DNA of 64,000 nt from Sphingobacterium spiritivorum (GTDB taxonomy: Bacteria > Bacteroidota > Bacteroidia > Sphingobacteriales > Sphingobacteriaceae). Below the pieces are notes generated by a model. The model did no database searches, was not told the DNA's origin, and saw nothing but the letters and a program-made list of their open reading frames with translations. The stretch covers positions 3,348,001 to 3,412,000 of the forward strand of contig NZ_CP068083.1 of NCBI RefSeq assembly GCF_016725325.1. Reading direction: 5' to 3'. A program made the translations under genes and the position numbers. Below, piece by piece: positions 7,828-18,500 of this stretch. Every line of letters starts with the position of its first letter. Positions within the stretch are counted from its first letter, which is position 1.

Positions 7828-8696
7828 TACTTCTTCAATTCCTGAATTTCCTTTTTCAGTTCTTTTACCTCTTCAGCATATTTTATAAGATAGAGTGTCA
7901 GTTCTTCTATTTTTTCTACCAGTGTTCGATTCATTTCTCCCAGCGCGACGCCATTTTTTTCTATTTCCTCCGCTTTGGGGATGTTCGGAAGGTGGCCCTT
8001 TTCCCGGATATGAGCAGCCAGTTCATCCAGTTCCATAAGCTTGTAGTCTTTTGAGAATACATAATCCGGCCAGTTGGCGGTTTCCACTTTAACTTCATGA
8101 GCTCTTATTTTTCCGTTGACAGAGAGCTTTTCCTGTGGGGAAATCGTTCCGATTCCTACGTTACCCTGACTGTTCCAGATTCCATCACCGGAAAGGTAAA
8201 TATCTCCTTTAAACCTGTTTGTGTACGAAATTTCAGCAATATCTGTACCTGTCAAGGGTGCATCAATAATTGTCCAGCCCTGATAATATGACGGTTGATT
8301 GTATCCGGAGAATGCATTTACATAGAACCGTTGAAAATTAACTTTATCATCAATGAAAATAACTACTTTTCCTCCTTCATTCGCTAATAAGATTTTAGGG
8401 GTATATGCTCCGGAAGAAGAAATCACAGGCTGGTAAAAATAGAGCACATTGTTGTCGTGCCAGATGTAAAAATTAATCTGCAGATTCATGGGAGCTTTGG
8501 CGCCATAACTATAGCCGATCAGATTAATAGTAGGCATATCAGCAGAGAGCGTAAACGGAATATTGGTCTGGATTTTAACACCATATTGCGGAATTCCTTG
8601 AATAGCGTAACGGGCCACATCATTGTACACCTGTGCTTTAGAGACAGTTGTCATGCCTATACATAGTAGTAAAATAATGAATCTGACATTGTGCAT
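7827..8696 (-). CDS. secreted surface protein with tail-fibre-like C-terminus and coiled coil
   Basis: This encodes about 289 residues from the ATG at 8694-8696, which gives a proper signal peptide (MHNVRFIILLLCIGMTTVS, then KAQ); the longer frame to 8786 would bury it. Residues about 200-215 carry NVGIGTISPQEKLSVNG, the repeat typical of Bacteroidota tail-fibre or peptidase S74-like surface proteins. Residues about 245-265 contain HIREKGHLPNIPKAEEI, also common in this family, and the last 30 residues are a Lys/Glu coiled coil probably giving a trimer. It lies between the two secretion arms. A cargo role is possible but untested. Confidence 0.7.
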   Translation of the reverse strand: MHNVRFIILLLCIGMTTVSKAQVYNDVARYAIQGIPQYGVKIQTNIPFTLSADMPTINLIGYSYGAKAPMNLQINFYIWHDNNVLYFYQPVISSSGAYTPKILLANEGGKVVIFIDDKVNFQRFYVNAFSGYNQPSYYQGWTIIDAPLTGTDIAEISYTNRFKGDIYLSGDGIWNSQGNVGIGTISPQEKLSVNGKIRAHEVKVETANWPDYVFSKDYKLMELDELAAHIREKGHLPNIPKAEEIEKNGVALGEMNRTLVEKIEELTLYLIKYAEEVKELKKEIQELKK

Positions 8697-9029
8697 ATGG
8701 ATTAATAATTTAGTTTGGCGATTATAATTTTCTATATTCTGTAAATATAGGGTGTATTTTGAAATTATAAAAATGTAATCAACCAATTATGGGGTTGTTT
8801 TTGTCGTTATTACAGGATATAGAGCCTGCCGATATGTATGCAGTATTTACATTGCGCTTAAAAAGTGAGTACAGGTCAATAGGGCTCAGGTATGGATACC
8901 TTTACAGTGGTCTGCAAGGATAAGATGTATCTTCTGTTTCTAACGTTCTAAAACATAATTAATCGCATTGATTATTTTTTTGAACCCGAATATTTTATTA
9001 CCTTTCGTGTAAATTTTGAAATAACCGTT

Positions 9030-9446
9030 ATGAAGATTATTAACCAGCATAAATTAAAAGCATACACCCTGACAGAGATACTTGTTGTACTGGTAATTAT
9101 AGGGATTTTGATCTTGCTGGCACTGCCTAATTTACTGCCATTGATTACAAAGGCCAAGAGTACGGAAGCTAAAATGCAATTACAGCATGTGCAGACCTTA
9201 CAGCAAAATTATTTCTATGAGAAATCCAAATATAGTGGAAATCTGGAAGAGCTGGGATTTGTGCAGGAGAAGCTAAGTACGGACGGTAAGGACGGAAAGG
9301 CGAACTATCGCATTGAAATTGTCAAAGCAGAGCAAAACTCATTTATAGCAAAAGCTACTGCTGTAGTGGATTTTGATGGTGACGGTACGTTTAATGTGTG
9401 GGAGATCGATCAGGACAAAAATCTGCGGGAAGTAACTCCGGATTAG
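9030..9446 (+). CDS. gspG: major pseudopilin GspG-like
   Basis: This 138-residue protein has the prepilin signal KAYTLTEILVVLVIIG, followed by a long hydrophobic helix and the alpha-helical stalk KAKSTEAKMQLQHVQTL, as in GspG and type IV pilins. Glu at mature position 5 is present and the -1 residue is Ala. Near the C-terminus VDFDGDGTFNVWEIDQD resembles the calcium-binding loop region of GspG. It is the first gene of the plus-strand arm, 3 bases ahead of the peptidase gene. The 243-333 bases upstream are a divergent intergenic region with no strong promoter match. Confidence 0.85.
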   Translation: MKIINQHKLKAYTLTEILVVLVIIGILILLALPNLLPLITKAKSTEAKMQLQHVQTLQQNYFYEKSKYSGNLEELGFVQEKLSTDGKDGKANYRIEIVKAEQNSFIAKATAVVDFDGDGTFNVWEIDQDKNLREVTPD

Positions 9447-9449
9447 TCT

Positions 9450-9953
9450 ATGTGGCTGAAAATCTTTATTGTATTGATTTTAATCCTTATTGCATATCAG
9501 GATTTCAGATACCGGGGAGTCACCTGGTATTTTTTTCCTTTACTTTTTCTGGGATTATCAACAATAAGTATACGTGATTACGGTTGGCATGAGGTGTCTT
9601 TGTACAGTGCGTTGAATCTCCTATTTATTGTTTTGCAACTGCTGATACTGCAACTTTATTTCCGGATCAGGAATGGACATTGGCAGTGGATATTCGATAC
9701 CGTACTGGGATGGGGAGATGTTGTGTTTTTTATTGCTATCGCTGTTTATTTTACCCTATGGGGATATTTTATGTTCTTTGTCCTGAGTTTAGGCTTTGCA
9801 TTAGTGATGAGCCTGTTACTAAGGATGGGAACTAAAAAGGAAATTACTGTACCCTTAGCGGGATGGCAGGCTGTTTTATTTTTGATATTATTTGTATTGG
9901 AGCATTTTAATTATCTATCTTTAAGAGAAATAATTTTACCGAATTTTTATTAA
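9450..9953 (+). CDS. minimal prepilin peptidase (A24 family)
   Basis: This 167-residue polytopic protein has about six membrane segments. Both catalytic aspartates of the A24 aspartic peptidases are visible: Asp18 in YQDFRYRGV and Asp90 in GWGDVVFF (the GxGD motif). The N-terminal cytoplasmic domain with the zinc-binding cysteines and methyltransferase activity found in PilD/GspO is absent, so this is the short form that cleaves but probably does not methylate. It sits between its substrate gspG and gspE and presumably processes all pilin-like proteins of the locus, which share Ala at -1. Confidence 0.8.
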   Translation: MWLKIFIVLILILIAYQDFRYRGVTWYFFPLLFLGLSTISIRDYGWHEVSLYSALNLLFIVLQLLILQLYFRIRNGHWQWIFDTVLGWGDVVFFIAIAVYFTLWGYFMFFVLSLGFALVMSLLLRMGTKKEITVPLAGWQAVLFLILFVLEHFNYLSLREIILPNFY

Positions 9954-9957
9954 CCGA

Positions 9958-11412
9958 ATGTCGATTGAAAAAGATAATACTCTTTTATTAGAAGGGCGTA
10001 ATTTATCTTCTGAGTTGCTGAATAGTATTCAAAGGAGTGTAGCCTGGCACTACAGGATTATACCTGTTGGTAAAGAAAATGCTGTGCTCCGTTTTCTGTA
10101 TGATAAAGCGACGGAAGAAGATGGCTTGCGTAATGAGCTTGAAATGTTGTTTGATTCCGGATTTCAACTGACTGCCTGTGATACGGAACAGATCGATTTA
10201 CTACTGAATACGTATTATTTCGGAGAACATACATCTGAAGAACAACGCGTAATCCGTTCACTTTCTTTCGATCATGATTTCCTGGACAATCTGATTCAGG
10301 AAGCCAGACAACTCAAAAGCAGTGATATCCATATAGAAAGTTATGAACAGAAGGGGAGAGTCCGCGTCAGAATAGACGGAATGATGGTCGAACGGTATGT
10401 GTTATCTAAAACAGATTATCCGGCACTGATCAATAAGATCAAAATTCTGTCCAACATGGATATAGCCGAAAAAAGACTCCCTCAGGACGGAAGGATACAT
10501 TATAATAAAGGGAAAGAACAATTTGATATTCGTGTATCGGTGTTACCTACACTTCATGGAGAGAAAGTCGTACTCCGTCTTCTGAACAATAATGCTGCAA
10601 ATATTCATATTGATTCATTAGGAATGTCTCCTGAAGATCTGGAAAACTATCTGCACGGTATCAAAAAGCCGAATGGTATTCTGTTGATCAGCGGACCCAC
10701 CGGATCGGGTAAAACGACAACGTTATACGCTACGCTCAAACACCTGAATAAGACAACTACCAATATCCTGACGATAGAAGACCCGATCGAATATACGCTG
10801 GAAGGAATCAATCAGGTACAGTTGAAAGAAAATATAGGATTGACGTTTGGTGCTGCTTTGCGGACATTTCTGAGACAGGATCCCGATATTATTATGGTGG
10901 GTGAGATTCGTGATCCTGATACCGCAAATATGGCTATCCGGGCTGCACTTACCGGCCACCTTGTTCTGTCCACTATTCATACCAATTCTGCCTGGGGTAC
11001 GATATCCCGTCTGATGGATATGGGTATTCCCAATTTTTTGATTGCGAATACACTTAACACATCAGTAGCGCAACGTCTGGTGCGTACATTATGTCCGAAG
11101 TGTAAAAAGATACAGGCATTGGATACAGCAATCTATCCGAAGCAGTTTGTGCCCTATTACACACTGACACAACATGCTGTAGCAACAGGTTGTCCGGACT
11201 GTTATTATACAGGATTTAAAGGACGTAAAGCTGTTTATGAAATTATTCCTTTGGATCAGGGACTCGCCGAAGAAATCAAGAAAGGTAATACACAGGTGGA
11301 TGACGAATTGAGAATCAGAAAAATCAAAACATTAGGGGAAAATGCATTTGAACTTTTTGCACAACAGGAAACCACAATAGAAGAAATATATCCATTATTA
11401 TTTAATTATTAA
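9958..11412 (+). CDS. gspE: type II secretion / pilus assembly ATPase GspE
   Basis: This 484-residue cytoplasmic hexameric ATPase drives pseudopilus assembly. Visible motifs are Walker A GPTGSGKTT (246-254), the Asp box EDPIEY (275-280), Walker B DPDIIMVGEIRD (308-319), the His box HLVLSTIHT (334-342) and the tetracysteine zinc site CPKC (379-382) with CPDC (412-415). The N-terminal 100 residues form a short N1E-like domain. It starts 4 bases after the peptidase gene and 5 bases before gspD, so the genes form a tight operon. Length and motifs are normal for GspE/PilB. Confidence 0.95.
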   Translation: MSIEKDNTLLLEGRNLSSELLNSIQRSVAWHYRIIPVGKENAVLRFLYDKATEEDGLRNELEMLFDSGFQLTACDTEQIDLLLNTYYFGEHTSEEQRVIRSLSFDHDFLDNLIQEARQLKSSDIHIESYEQKGRVRVRIDGMMVERYVLSKTDYPALINKIKILSNMDIAEKRLPQDGRIHYNKGKEQFDIRVSVLPTLHGEKVVLRLLNNNAANIHIDSLGMSPEDLENYLHGIKKPNGILLISGPTGSGKTTTLYATLKHLNKTTTNILTIEDPIEYTLEGINQVQLKENIGLTFGAALRTFLRQDPDIIMVGEIRDPDTANMAIRAALTGHLVLSTIHTNSAWGTISRLMDMGIPNFLIANTLNTSVAQRLVRTLCPKCKKIQALDTAIYPKQFVPYYTLTQHAVATGCPDCYYTGFKGRKAVYEIIPLDQGLAEEIKKGNTQVDDELRIRKIKTLGENAFELFAQQETTIEEIYPLLFNY

Positions 11413-11417
11413 CCACT

Positions 11418-13385
11418 ATGTCCATTCGGATTTTTATCTTATTTATACTTTTTTGTGCCGGATTATCTTCTGTCTGTCATGCCCAGCAGCCCGAAGAGAG
11501 TTACAGACGGGTGGAAGAGCGGCTTTATGCATTATCAACTTCAGTTCCGGGATTGCAGAAAAAAGTAAAACTTTCCGTTTCCGGAGTTTCCGTTCAGGAA
11601 TTTTTACGAGCACTGGCACAGTCTAATGACTTGAATATCAATGTGGACCCTTCGCTTAATTTTAATATTGTCAATAACTTCAGAGATGAAACTGCACTTA
11701 ATGTTTTGCTGTTTCTGTCTAAAACATATCAACTGGATATTAATGTGATCGGCAGTATTATGTCGATTACCAAATTGCCAGGTGCCAGACCTGTCTTTAA
11801 GGTCAAAGATCCGGACATTTCATATAATGTAAACAACGAATCACTGACTTATAATCTGCAGAATGATACCCTTACCCGGGTAGCGCAGAAGATCAGTTCG
11901 ATTTCAAATAAGAATGTTATTGTGCCCGTCAGCCTTAATGGTAAGTTGGTGTCAGGGTATATGGCGGAAGCGCCTTTTGAGACTGCAGTTGAAAAACTGG
12001 CATATGCCAATAGCCTGAAGTATAAAAAAACAAATGATAATGTCTATGTCTTAGAAAATCTGATACCGGGTGAAGAAGTATTTATCAATGATGACCGTCA
12101 GACGGATATACGTTTCAGACCCGGAGCACAACAGGTACAGGGAGCAGGGGGGATGAATGTGATGGGAGGTGGCAACACGGGTGCAAATAATTATGCTGTA
12201 TATGGTAAAAGCAATGGAGACAAAGGTAAACTGTTTACGATACAAGCCTCTAATACTCCTATTGGTGAACTGATAAAACGTGCATCTGAAGATGCTAATG
12301 TCGATTACTTCCTTTACAGTCAGATTGACGGGAATATTACGACAAATGTAAAAAATATCAGCTTTGATCAGTTTTTGAGCTCGATTTTTCAGGGTACACC
12401 GTATACGTACCGAGTAGATAATGGTATTTATCTGATCGGAAACCGTAAGAATGAAGGATTGCGTACAAGTAAGATTATCCAGTTGCAGCATCGTTCTATT
12501 GATACGATGATGACCATGATTCCTATGGAATGGAAACGAGACGTTGAAATTAAAGAATTCAGAGAACAGAATATGTTACTGCTTTCAGGTTCTTCTCCCC
12601 AGATTACAGAGATCGAAGCTTACATCCACAAACTGGACAAGATCGTACCGATGGTACTGATAGAGGTTACCTTATTGGATATTAATAAAGGTAATACTGT
12701 GAAGACGGGAATAAAAATGGGAGTAGCAGATTCCATTCCGCAAACTGGTGGTTCTTTATTTCCGGCACTAGATTTTACTTTTGGTGCAGGTTCCATTAAC
12801 CGGTTCTTATCCTTTCTGGGAAAAAACAACTCCTTTAATCTGGGGAGGGTCACACCCAATTTTTATGTGACATTAAGTGCACTCGAAGCGAACAAAAATG
12901 TAGAGATGCGATCCATTCCCAAGTTGTCTACACTCAATGGACACCAGGCAAAACTCAGTATAGGAAGTAAACGCTATTATAAAACTACTACTCAAAATGT
13001 AATTCCTTCCCTACAGACAACAACGGTTACTACGGAGCAATTTACACCGGTAGAGGCTAATATGAATATTGATATTAAGCCTATTATATCCGGAGATGAT
13101 CAGATAACACTCAAAATCACAGTAGATATATCTGATTTCGTAGGAACAGTAAAAGATGGTCAGCCTCCACCCACATCTACAAGCAAGTTTGAATCTATAA
13201 TACGGGCCAGGAATGAAGATATGATTGTGTTGGGAGGTATAGAACGTACAGAGAATAGCAGCAGTGGAAGTGGTGTGCCTTTGCTTTCACGGATTCCCGT
13301 ACTAAAATGGCTGTTCAGCAGCCGTGAGAAAACCACTAATAAAGTTGTTTCTGTAGTTTTTATCAAACCAACAATTATTTATTAA
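11418..13385 (+). CDS. gspD: secretin GspD
   Basis: This 655-residue outer-membrane channel protein has a signal peptide (MSIRIFILFILFCAGLSSVC, then HAQQ). It has an STN/N0-like domain at about 45-115 (SVQEFLRALAQSNDLNI), a second STN-like domain at about 270-340, an N-domain ring at 345-420 and the secretin barrel domain from about 420 to the end. The end shows the family signature VLGGIERTE, VPLLSRIPVLKWLF and VFIKPTII. The extra STN-like domain and a Gly-rich linker near 235-260 make it longer at the N-terminus than many GspDs. It is co-transcribed with gspE. Confidence 0.93.
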   Translation: MSIRIFILFILFCAGLSSVCHAQQPEESYRRVEERLYALSTSVPGLQKKVKLSVSGVSVQEFLRALAQSNDLNINVDPSLNFNIVNNFRDETALNVLLFLSKTYQLDINVIGSIMSITKLPGARPVFKVKDPDISYNVNNESLTYNLQNDTLTRVAQKISSISNKNVIVPVSLNGKLVSGYMAEAPFETAVEKLAYANSLKYKKTNDNVYVLENLIPGEEVFINDDRQTDIRFRPGAQQVQGAGGMNVMGGGNTGANNYAVYGKSNGDKGKLFTIQASNTPIGELIKRASEDANVDYFLYSQIDGNITTNVKNISFDQFLSSIFQGTPYTYRVDNGIYLIGNRKNEGLRTSKIIQLQHRSIDTMMTMIPMEWKRDVEIKEFREQNMLLLSGSSPQITEIEAYIHKLDKIVPMVLIEVTLLDINKGNTVKTGIKMGVADSIPQTGGSLFPALDFTFGAGSINRFLSFLGKNNSFNLGRVTPNFYVTLSALEANKNVEMRSIPKLSTLNGHQAKLSIGSKRYYKTTTQNVIPSLQTTTVTTEQFTPVEANMNIDIKPIISGDDQITLKITVDISDFVGTVKDGQPPPTSTSKFESIIRARNEDMIVLGGIERTENSSSGSGVPLLSRIPVLKWLFSSREKTTNKVVSVVFIKPTIIY

Positions 13386-13390
13386 CGACA

Positions 13391-14632
13391 GTGAATCTAC
13401 CTGCATTTATCCGACAATTCTATCAGATCCAGTCCTGCTATGGTATAACTTATGCCCGGGAAGGAGATCAGGTGCGTTTGGAATATTGCAGATTGCAGTT
13501 AGAAAAGGATAGTCTGCACATTGCGGAGACAGGTATGGCTGCCGGTTGGCAGGAGCTTTCGGAGAAACTGCAGCCTAAGCTGCCGATAGCACTGCAGCTG
13601 GGAGGGAAACAGGTACTTGTCAAGGAGGTAAATTATACAACCGAAATAGGCACAGCAGAGATATTGGAAATCTTTCCTAATTTTTCGGAAGAATCCTTTT
13701 ACTACTCTGTACATAAGGGGCAGCATATGAGCTGGATTGCATTGGTACGGAGGAATGTGGTAGATCAGTTGATCGAGGAAATCGCGGCCTCCGGCAATGA
13801 AGTGGTACAGCTTTACATTGGGCCTTTTGTATATAACGCTGTTCTGTCGCAGATCAACAAATATAACGGGCACTATATAGTCGATGGACATACGATTCAG
13901 ATTGACAAAGAGACCAAAGAATGGCTTTCTTACAGCTACTCCAGAGATGCTATCGAAAAATATACAACAAAGATAGGTACACAGGTTATAGATCAGCGAT
14001 ATCTGGGGGCCTATGCCGCAGGTTTCTCCTGTCTGATGTATGACTATCTGGAAGAAGACTATACTGTATCCGTAAATTCTGTAAACTCAGATTACGTTGA
14101 GCTGCGGGAGAAAATCCGATTCAATAAAAATCTGCTACTTATTATCGGTTTACTTTTTACTTTATTGGCATTGAATGCTGTTGTTTTCTCTTATTATTAC
14201 GGACGTAATCAGGAACTCGAATCACAAGTTACAGCTCAGCAGAGCACAGTGACCGATATCAGTAAGCTGCAAAAAAGAATAGAATTACAGGAGCAGAAAA
14301 TAAAAGCACTGGGTTGGAACGGAGGTGTGCAGCAATCCTGGTTGCTGGATCAGATAGGACAGTCCCTGCAGGATTTTTCAGCAATTGTTATCTCTGGTAT
14401 AGCCATTAATCCGGTATCTGATAGTAAAAATAAAATCAATGATATAAATCTGTCCCAGCGTATTCTCATAAAAGGACAGTGTCTGTCACTGTCACAGCTC
14501 AATGCGTGGATCCGGCATCTGGAGCGGAAGGGATGGATAGAAAAAGTCTCTATAGAGCAGTTTGGAGCAGGCCAGAATCAGATTAACCCTTTATTTACTT
14601 TACAGGTTCAGTTTAACGACCATGTGGAATAA
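13391..14632 (+). CDS. GspL-like (PilM/PilN-type) assembly protein
   Basis: This 413-residue protein starts with GTG, 5 bases after gspD. Residues 1-235 form a soluble domain with the layout of the actin-like cytoplasmic part of GspL/PilM. One membrane segment lies at about 247-269 (LLLIIGLLFTLLALNAVVFS), followed by a heptad coiled coil (about 275-305) and a ferredoxin-like periplasmic domain (about 310-405). This is the topology of GspL, which recruits GspE. Sequence similarity to the classic family is weak, so the call depends on topology and position. Its end overlaps the next start by 11 bases. Confidence 0.7.
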   Translation: MNLPAFIRQFYQIQSCYGITYAREGDQVRLEYCRLQLEKDSLHIAETGMAAGWQELSEKLQPKLPIALQLGGKQVLVKEVNYTTEIGTAEILEIFPNFSEESFYYSVHKGQHMSWIALVRRNVVDQLIEEIAASGNEVVQLYIGPFVYNAVLSQINKYNGHYIVDGHTIQIDKETKEWLSYSYSRDAIEKYTTKIGTQVIDQRYLGAYAAGFSCLMYDYLEEDYTVSVNSVNSDYVELREKIRFNKNLLLIIGLLFTLLALNAVVFSYYYGRNQELESQVTAQQSTVTDISKLQKRIELQEQKIKALGWNGGVQQSWLLDQIGQSLQDFSAIVISGIAINPVSDSKNKINDINLSQRILIKGQCLSLSQLNAWIRHLERKGWIEKVSIEQFGAGQNQINPLFTLQVQFNDHVE

Positions 14633-15164
14633 GCTATCTTACTATAAGAAAAATAAGCTGCTATATAGTGCTGCGGCAGTAGCTTTTGTTATCTGCTGGA
14701 TCTTTGCCTTTAGCAAGACATGGAATGCGTATTCTCTGAACAACAGGCTGGAGCAACAGATCGGGACAGGAACAGACAATAATAGTAAGGGAAGCAAGAA
14801 TATGATCCTTAAAAGTCGTGTTCTGGATAGTTTAGTGTCCCGATACAGTAAAGACTCTGTACAATGGAATGATAATTTTATAATGAACGCCAGTAAAGGT
14901 ATGACCGACCCCGGAATAAGCCTTTCTTATACTAACTCTGCTACAGGAAAGCGTAGTAATGATGCCGACACTATAGCGCTTCGCAAAACAATTATGGTGA
15001 GCGGAACATACAAAGGACTGGTGCAGCAGCTACAAGCACTGGAAGCTCTTCCTGAGCTGGGACTGCTGTCAAGAGTGACCCTCAAAACCGAAGATTCCCG
15101 CTACGATCAGGATGCCACTACTATTCAGACAGAACTGGAGTTTAGGGTGGTAAAAGAATATTAA
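14622..15164 (+). CDS. GspM/PilO-like inner-membrane protein
   Basis: This encodes 180 residues from the ATG at 14622 (MWNKLSYYKKNKLLYS), 11 bases inside the previous gene; a longer open frame to 14562 would overlap too much. It has one N-terminal membrane segment (about 13-32), a linker and a small alpha/beta periplasmic domain ending in TELEFRVVKEY. A bitopic protein of this size after the GspL-like gene fits GspM or PilO, which pairs with GspL. Primary sequence gives no further proof. It is the last gene of the plus-strand arm. Confidence 0.65.
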   Translation: MWNKLSYYKKNKLLYSAAAVAFVICWIFAFSKTWNAYSLNNRLEQQIGTGTDNNSKGSKNMILKSRVLDSLVSRYSKDSVQWNDNFIMNASKGMTDPGISLSYTNSATGKRSNDADTIALRKTIMVSGTYKGLVQQLQALEALPELGLLSRVTLKTEDSRYDQDATTIQTELEFRVVKEY

Positions 15165-15548
15165 TTTAATGACGTTATTTGAGTATAGAGAATATAAATT
15201 GTATATTGATGGTGTTTGTTTAAATTAAAATAAAATTATTTTGGAAATTTTGATTTTTTGAAAATTTATTAAAACGGAAAGTGCTTTCCTTAAAGTGCCA
15301 AAAACAGATAGTTTGTCATCTAAGAAATGATTTGGACCTTCAAAGGTGGAAGAACCGATTTTGAAGGTAATTGAAATTGATAAGATCGATATGGAATAGG
15401 TACATATCTAATCGATAATTTAAACGCAACAGTTTAAACTGAAGCTAGGAAGTGCCTATTACAAGTATTATCGAATGCTATAAATACAATAACCTTTGTT
15501 TTGTGAATTATATTATCCAATAACAGATTATTATAAACCATTAAATTA
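15165..15548. other. intergenic region before the Rhs pair
   Basis: This AT-rich gap of 384 bases between the T2SS arm and the Rhs genes has no plausible gene. It contains an inverted repeat, CCTTCAAA (15337-15344) with TTTTGAAGG (15359-15367), and a palindrome AGTTTAAACT near 15430. The change from the tight secretion operon to a long gap suggests that the Rhs pair has its own promoter. Confidence 0.5.
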
Positions 15549-18500
15549 ATGAAAAGTCAACAAATCAAAATATTATTACTGGTAATTTTTGGATTATCCT
15601 CATGGAATCTTTATGGTCAATCTTCTGAGCCAAATTATGTTCATCCCAAACAATACTTGCCCTCAAGTCCGGATGTTATGGCATTTAATAGGATAAGCCA
15701 TATTCCAGTAGGTCTGTATACAGGAAAACCGAATATCAATATTCCGGTCTTCAGTTTGAAGCTGCAGGACTACGAGTTTCCAATTTCTATAAATTACAAT
15801 GCCAGTGGCATAAAAGTGGAGGAAATAGCTTCCAGTGTTGGATTAGGCTGGTCCTTGAGCGCTTACGACAATATATCTGTTGGGGTAAATGGTATCGGAG
15901 ATTTTCAGAATAATGGTTTTGCGACATTATCTTCTACAGAGTTTAAGTTGCCAGATAATTATCTAACAAACCTGCTTTCTTATAAACAAGAAGAATATGA
16001 AGGTGGAGTTTTTTACCGCTTGGGATTAGGAAGTGCGGAAGGGACTATTGATACACAGCCAGACACATATTCCTATTCGATAAATGGGAATAGCGGAAAA
16101 TTTTATTTTGATCAATTTGGACAGCCGCATACGATCCCCTTTAACGGCTTTAAAATTGAGCATTCAGGCCTCGGTAATAATATCTCAATCACGGATTTAA
16201 AAGGAGTGAAATATACCTTTGCAGAGTCTGAATTTTCGGTGCTGGAGAGCAACTGTGCATCAGGACCCTCTATTACTGGCCAAACAATGTTATTAACGGC
16301 TATTACCCTTCCAACAGGATCAACCATTCAGTTCGAATATGTTTCTTTAATCTATACACAGAAAATTCAGCGGCCATTGAGCAGAAACAGACCATTAGGC
16401 ACCCAGAATTTCGGTTTGGATTGTATTAATATAAATACCGATATGACGGTCAATTCAAAGGTAATCAGTCGGATACTAAGCTCGGACGGGACAGAGGTCA
16501 ACTTCCATTATGGTGCAAACCGTAGTGATCTTGTAGGAACAAAAGTATTGGATAGGATTGAAACAAAAAAGGCAGATGTAGTTCAAAATACAAATTTTTA
16601 TTATAGCTATTTTGGTTCTGGTGGAGAAGCTATGCGGTTAAAACTAGATAGTGTCAAAAAACATCAAGGTGAAATCTATAGTTTTAAATATAATGAACAG
16701 GTGAATCTGCCAGGTCGATATTCGTTTTCGCAGGATCATTGGGGGTACTATAATGGTAAGAATAACAATACCTTGTTGCCAATTGAGTCCGAATTTGGAT
16801 TTACCTCTGGAGCTAATCGTGATGTTGATCCCAACTATATACAGGCAAATATACTGACGAGAATTGTCTACCCTAGCAAGGGATATACCGATTTTGTCTA
16901 CGAACCAAATGACTACTATACGAAAGATACAACAAGTACCGTAACACATTTTGACCACTATCTGAATAGCCCGAGTTCTCAAACAATAAATTTTTCAATC
17001 CCCCCGGGAGCTACAACTAACCAATCTCTGCTCAAGATTCAGGTAAGCGGATCCAGTTCCGGAGGTGGAATAGGTAACGAGCCTGAAGACCCACAGAATT
17101 ACATTGTGTCCATTCAGGGAAACAATGGTTTTCAGGCAGATTATACAGCTTACCAAAATCAGACGCTTGGATTGAACCTTACACCGGGAACCTACACCAT
17201 GCGGTTTTCAAGTACCGGTACAAGAACAACTAATGTAACACTGAGTTATGATATGATAACAAAAGAATATTTTGAAGGGAACAGGTTTGCGGGAGGACTT
17301 AGGTTAAAAGCACAGACAAGTTATGCAAACGCCATGGATCCAGCCCCCTTGGTAGAAAGTTATGTTTATTCTATTGACGGGAAATCTACCGGACAGATAA
17401 ATTATAAACCGAAGTACACCTATCTGATGGAAAAGTATTTTTTGGTTGCCAATACCGACAATTTTGTTGCGCATAAGTTTTATATTCAAAATTCGAACAG
17501 TATAGATCCCCTAAATACGGTGCGAGGAAGTAGCGTAGGTTATACTTTTGTATCTAAATTGCAGTCACATGCATCTAAAAAGATAAGGATTGATTCAGAG
17601 TTTTCTTATTATGGAGACTATGGCGGACGATATTCTTATCCTTTACCTCCGGTAATCAGTATGGATTGGGCTAATGGTCTATTGTTAAAAGAAACTTCAT
17701 ATGTCGATAATAATGGTTTATTTTCAGCGATAAAAGAAGTTAGAAATACCTATTCGATTAAAGACGAAGATAGTTTTTGGAATTATCATTTTTTACCAGG
17801 AACCAAGCCATCATTTGATGCAATCCGTGGAATAGGGTACGTAATAGCATTTGCTTCGCCTCCTTATATAAATGGCTTAGTTAAAAAAACTGCAACTTTT
17901 TATGTCAATGAGTATCGGCTGATTTCGAAATGGGTCCGTCAAGATTCTGTTATTACGATAATGTTGAATTCTCCAAACAATGTCAAGACAGAATCGATAA
18001 TGAGTTACGGAGACTTATATAATTTTAAACCAACGCGTATCAAAACGATGAACAGTGAGGGCAAGGTTATGAGTAAGTTACTATATTATTCTTCCAGTGC
18101 TCCTGAAAATCTGAAGACTGCTGAAACATCTTTACTAAAAAATAAGCATCAATTGACCCAAATAGTCCTTGTTTCAGATAGTATTGGAGTTAATCAAAGG
18201 CTGGATCAGCGGATTGCTTTTAAAAACTTTGATAACAACAGAGTCAATATAAATAAGATTTATGCTAAGAATGGAGGTGCTGACGAATATCAACAACTGG
18301 AAATTTCTTTATATGATTCTTATGGAAATCCTACAGAGTTTAAGGATATGTCTAATTCACAGAGCGTATATCTGTGGGGGTATGGTGGACAGTATCCTAT
18401 TGCAGAAATTAAGAATGCGACTTATTCGGAGATAATTGCAGTGCTCACACAGGCTACAATTAATGACTTAAACTCAGGCACGAATACTGAATCTCAAATG

